This document shows positions 60,896 through 64,000 of a DNA stretch of 64,000 nucleotides, piece by piece. The notes below the pieces were generated by a model. It saw only the letters and a list, made by a program, of their open reading frames with translations, had not been told where the DNA came from and did no database searches. Origin of the DNA: Ichthyophis bannanicus. Lineage: Eukaryota > Chordata > Amphibia > Gymnophiona > Ichthyophiidae. The stretch's first letter is position 1, and each line of letters opens with the position of its first letter. Location of the stretch: assembly GCA_033557465.1 (NCBI GenBank), contig CM066031.1:174995043-175059042 (forward strand). The letters are read 5' to 3'. Both the position numbers and the translations under genes were made by a program.

Positions 60896-62297
60896 AGCCT
60901 GGCTGGCTACAGAAGGACTGCATGTCACCACACAAACAGTCTGCTGTGGTTACCAGGATAGGGTTAACCCACCCATACCCATGATGCACTGCACATGCAA
61001 ATAACAAGTCTACAGATGATCACAAGATGGGGTATGCACCCCCACAGCACCTCGGCCTGGTAGGGGGAACTGACCATGTGCACCCCCACAGCACCTCAGC
61101 CTGATAGGGGGTACTGACCGTGTATGTTACTGGCACAGAGTAGCTACAGACCGTCACATTGTGCGGGTACTGTGCTCACCCTGAGGGTGAGGTGGGGCAC
61201 CCAGCACCAGGTCCACAGCACCTTTCATGGCTGAAATAGGCTATGCTGCAGGTCCCCATCAGTGCTAGTGTGTGTGATAGGTAGTTCCTGCAGACACATC
61301 TGTATTTTTCAGTTATGTCTAGCCCTTATGGGTTTATGATGCACCCAAAATAGTGCATACCCTGGGTTGATACCATGGTCACATGATGTAGGTGAAGGGG
61401 GGTGTATTTGGATCCATAGGTGGATTATATACCACCACCCAACCCACTCTCTGTGACTCAGGGTAGGAAACAGGATCTCCCACCAACAGAGCCCCACTCT
61501 ACCTCCTCACAATGGTGGCAGTAGAGAGGACCATCAACCCCAGTCCTGCTGGGGAACAGACACTATACAGGGCAGGCAAGGCAGACAGAAGACCTGGAAA
61601 TGCTGAGCTGCCCCCCTCACCACTATCTGACATTCTCCAGCAGCAAGCCTCCAGCTGCTGTACCCTGCAAGATGTTTCATCCAGACACATACTAGCTGCA
61701 GACAGTCTGCTACCTAGTCCATAGTGCATGTTTCTGGAGAAGATGCATACACACCAAGCAGATAAGTCAGTAACTGGCCCCAAAAGGGAACCATAAACAT
61801 CACAAAAAAAAAAATACTACATAGCACTATGGGAGAACCTAGCCATGGCGTGGTCACTGCTCAGTCAGGGTGAGAGTGACCTCCCAGCAGGACATGCTGT
61901 GGCCACCCTGTCCATGCAGGTGGTTGTCAGGCACTACAATGTCCGAGCCATTGCCCTATGCCCTGTGCAGATGCATCCTGGCCAGGCCACCCTGTCCGGG
62001 CTGTACCCATGGTACCTTGCTCCTCATTATGCACATTGGCAGGCTTACATTGGCAACAGTGTGGGCTGAGGAAGGTGTTGGCAGACACCACACACTGGAT
62101 AGACAAACACACGCTCCCACACCTATGCCAGCATTGTGCAAATATAGAGGTTCTTGGCAGCCCTGGACACCGCACCAGTCCTGGGCACAGTGCAAGCATG
62201 GCTATGGTATGCAATACTGTTGGGGTCACTCCCCAGGGTGGTAAACACTGTCAGAGATCAGACCTGAAGCACACTCCACAGACAGCATAAAGGTTGC

Positions 62298-64000
62298 TAT
62301 GAACATAAGACCATAAGAACATAAGATATGCCATACTGGGTCAGACCAAGGTCCATCAAGCCCAGCATTCTGTTTCCAACAGTGGCCAATCTAGGTCATA
62401 CGTACCTAGCAGTTTCCCCAAGGGACACAGGTTCCACAATGCTTGTACTGGTTCAAGCATTGATATCCTGGGTCCCTTCTTAATAATGGTTTATGGACCT
62501 TTCCTCCAGGAACTTGTCCAAACCTTTTTTAAACCCAGCTACACTAACAGCCTTTACTACATCCTCCGGCAACAAATTCCAGAGTTTGATTACACGTTGA
62601 GTGAAAAAATATTTTCTTTTATTAGTCTTAAATAGTTTACCCTGTAGCTTCATTGCATGTCCCCTAGTCTTTCCATATTCTGATAAGGTAAACAATCGAT
62701 CTACGTTTACCCGTTCCACTCTGTTCATTAATTTATAGACTTCTATCATATCTCCCCTCAGCCGTCTCTTCTCCAGGCTAAAGAGCCCCAAACTTTTTAG
62801 CCTTTCTTCATAGGAGTAGCCTTCCATCCCCTTTACCATTTTGGTGGCTCTTCTCTGAACCTTTTCTAAAATCGCTATATCCTTTTTAAGATACGGCGAC
62901 CAGAATTGCACACAATATTCAAGGTGCGGTCTCACCATGGAACGATATAGAGGCATTATAATATCTTTTGTTTTATTTTCCATTCCTTTCCTTATCATAC
63001 CTAGCATTCTATTTGCTCTCTTGGCCGCCGCTGCACACTGGGCCGAGGGTTTTAACAAGGTATCCACAATGACGCCTAAATCTTTTTCCTGGGTGGCGGT
63101 TCCTAATGTGGAACCTTGCATCGTGTAACCATAGTTTGAGTTGTTCTTCCCCAGGTGCATAACCTTGCACTTCTCCACATTAAATTTCATCTGCCATTTT
63201 GATGCCCAGTCTTCCAATTTATCAAGATCCTCTTGCAATTTTCCACAATCCTCCTGGGTTTTAACAACTTTAAATAGTTTTGTGTCATCTGCAAATTTGA
63301 TAACCTCACTTGTTATTCCACTTTCCAGGTCATTTATGAATATGTCAAAAAGCAGCGGACCCAGCACAGATCCCTGGGGTACACCACTATTCACCTTTCT
63401 CCATTGGGAAAATTGGCCATTTAGCCCTACCCTCTGCTTTCTATCTTTTAACCAGTTCTTGATCCACAGTAGTACACTGCCTCCTATCCCATGACTCTTT
63501 AGTTTTGCCAAAAGTCTCTCATGAGGGACCTTGTCAAAGGCTTTCTGAAAGTCCAGATATACAATATCAACCGACTCACCTTTGTCCACCTGTTTATTCA
63601 CTCCTTCAAAAAAACATAACAGATTAGTAAGACAAGATCTTCCTTGTCTAAAGCCATGTTGGCTGTCTCCCATTAGGTCGTGACTATCTACATGCTGAGT
63701 AATTTTATTCTTTATGATGGTTTCTACCATTTTTCCCGGTACTGATGTCAGGCTCACTGGTCTGTAGTTTCCCGGATCACCCCTCGAACCCTTTTTAAAA
63801 ATTGGTGTTACATTGGCGATCCTCCAATCCTCAGGTATTAGAGATGATTTTAATGATAGTTCACAGATTACTGATAGCAGGTCTGAAATCTCAAATTTCA
63901 GTTCTTTCAACACCCTTGGATGTATACCATCCGGCCCAGGTGATTTGCTACTCTTCAGTTTATCTAATAGTTGTAAGACATCTTCCCGATGTATCGATAT
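62298..64000 (-). mobile_element. CR1 LINE, open to the window edge
   Basis: The 3' end is at 62,298: GGTCTGACCCAGTATGGC then ATCTTATGTTCTTATGG. Upstream on the minus strand come the 3' UTR and a long reverse transcriptase frame. It is inserted in TIR copy 7 after AAAGGTTGCTATGA, where copies 3 and 4 continue without interruption. This is the best preserved CR1 in the window. Confidence 0.92.
62480..64000 (-). CDS. CR1 ORF2 reverse transcriptase, partial, open
   Basis: One frame without stops from the window edge to 62,480 (about 506 codons). Order: LKSSKSPGPDGIHPRVL, IFKKGSRGDPGNYRPVSL, QHGFRQGRSCLTNLL, YLDFQKAFDKVPHERL, GVPQGSVLGPLLFD, IKFADDTKLF (catalytic Asp pair intact), WASKWQMKFNVEKC, VQRRATKMVKG, LGLFSLEKRRLRGDMI and a C-terminal RKYFFTQRVIKLWNLLPED. 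This is the complete RT and C-terminal domain of the CR1 clade; the endonuclease lies beyond the window. An intact frame of this length suggests recent activity. It would copy CR1 RNA by target-primed reverse transcription. Confidence 0.93.
   Translation of the reverse strand: MSIHREDVLQLLDKLKSSKSPGPDGIHPRVLKELKFEISDLLSVICELSLKSSLIPEDWRIANVTPIFKKGSRGDPGNYRPVSLTSVPGKMVETIIKNKITQHVDSHDLMGDSQHGFRQGRSCLTNLLCFFEGVNKQVDKGESVDIVYLDFQKAFDKVPHERLLAKLKSHGIGGSVLLWIKNWLKDRKQRVGLNGQFSQWRKVNSGVPQGSVLGPLLFDIFINDLESGITSEVIKFADDTKLFKVVKTQEDCGKLQEDLDKLEDWASKWQMKFNVEKCKVMHLGKNNSNYGYTMQGSTLGTATQEKDLGVIVDTLLKPSAQCAAAAKRANRMLGMIRKGMENKTKDIIMPLYRSMVRPHLEYCVQFWSPYLKKDIAILEKVQRRATKMVKGMEGYSYEERLKSLGLFSLEKRRLRGDMIEVYKLMNRVERVNVDRLFTLSEYGKTRGHAMKLQGKLFKTNKRKYFFTQRVIKLWNLLPEDVVKAVSVAGFKKGLDKFLEERSINHY

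Larger units (their letters stand above)
60040..62297 (+). mobile_element. TIR element copy 7, cut by CR1
   Basis: Left end GGGGGTATGTTTACTAAACC at 60,040. Contents: ATTATCGCGCGATAAT palindrome (about 60,133), a type 1 module (60,262 plus), a perfect 64-bp inverted repeat (60,558-60,697), an opposite module (60,815 minus), the 61,020-61,115 duplication shared with copy 1, and the common core to AAAGGTTGCTATGA at 62,297. There the 3' end of a CR1 begins; the rest lies outside the window. Confidence 0.8.

Noticed and set aside
8300..64000. Host protein-coding exons
   Set aside because: All motif-bearing frames belong to transposable elements; no spliced-looking conserved domain of a host gene was seen. 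A protein search could still reveal a small exon that I missed.

Overview
This window looks like repeat-dense, gene-free nuclear DNA from a vertebrate. I find no host exon, no real tRNA or rRNA gene and no bacterial-type gene. Nearly everything I can name is a transposable element: LINEs of the CR1, L2, L1 and RTE-BovB clades, a tyrosine-recombinase (DIRS/Ngaro-type) retrotransposon, a mariner, tRNA-derived SINEs, hAT-type palindromic elements, and a family of terminal-inverted-repeat elements that fits the PIF/Harbinger superfamily. This mix fits an amphibian best; a caecilian is my guess. With no host gene here, the species call is inference from repeat content only.

Layout. 1-6.2 kb: a gag-like ORF of unknown family, an L2-type tail, a worn SINE, a CR1 fragment holding a tiny BovB insertion, then a hairpin-rich stretch. 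6.2-8.2 kb: a CR1 fragment (minus). 8.3-13 kb: a broken DIRS/Ngaro-type element with gag, RT-RNase H, tyrosine recombinase and an SGNH-hydrolase domain. 13.6-16.9 kb: a mariner with clear ends that contains about 2 kb of foreign DNA, including a second gag-like ORF and a run of strong hairpins. 17.8-30 kb: L2 and L1 copies, one L1 split by a 1.5-kb TIR element. 30-36 kb: tRNA-like tandem units and two TIR elements. 36.4-40 kb: CR1 and two MITEs. 40.1-62.3 kb: a nest of large TIR elements with a BovB (13-bp target duplication), hAT palindromes, an interrupted L2, an L1 ORF1 remnant and CR1 tails inserted in them. 62.3 kb to the end: a CR1 whose RT frame is open to the window edge.

The most unusual content is the TIR family. 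About 13 ends carry GTTTACTAAA next to G-rich termini, and the two best-bounded copies have 3-bp duplications (TTA, TAT). Copies range from 1.5 to 4.3 kb without later insertions. They encode no transposase that I can see. They carry CpG-rich palindromes under the ends and about 20 tRNA-like modules with A-box and B-box matches, often as inward-facing pairs around a GGCACCTTAT-rich foldback. One copy has a perfect 64-bp inverted repeat and another stretch has a 180-bp tandem array of the modules. The broken elements here depend on proteins made elsewhere. Their nesting gives a relative history: old CR1, L2 and L1 copies, then TIR elements inserted into them, then BovB, hAT and CR1 inserted into the TIR elements.
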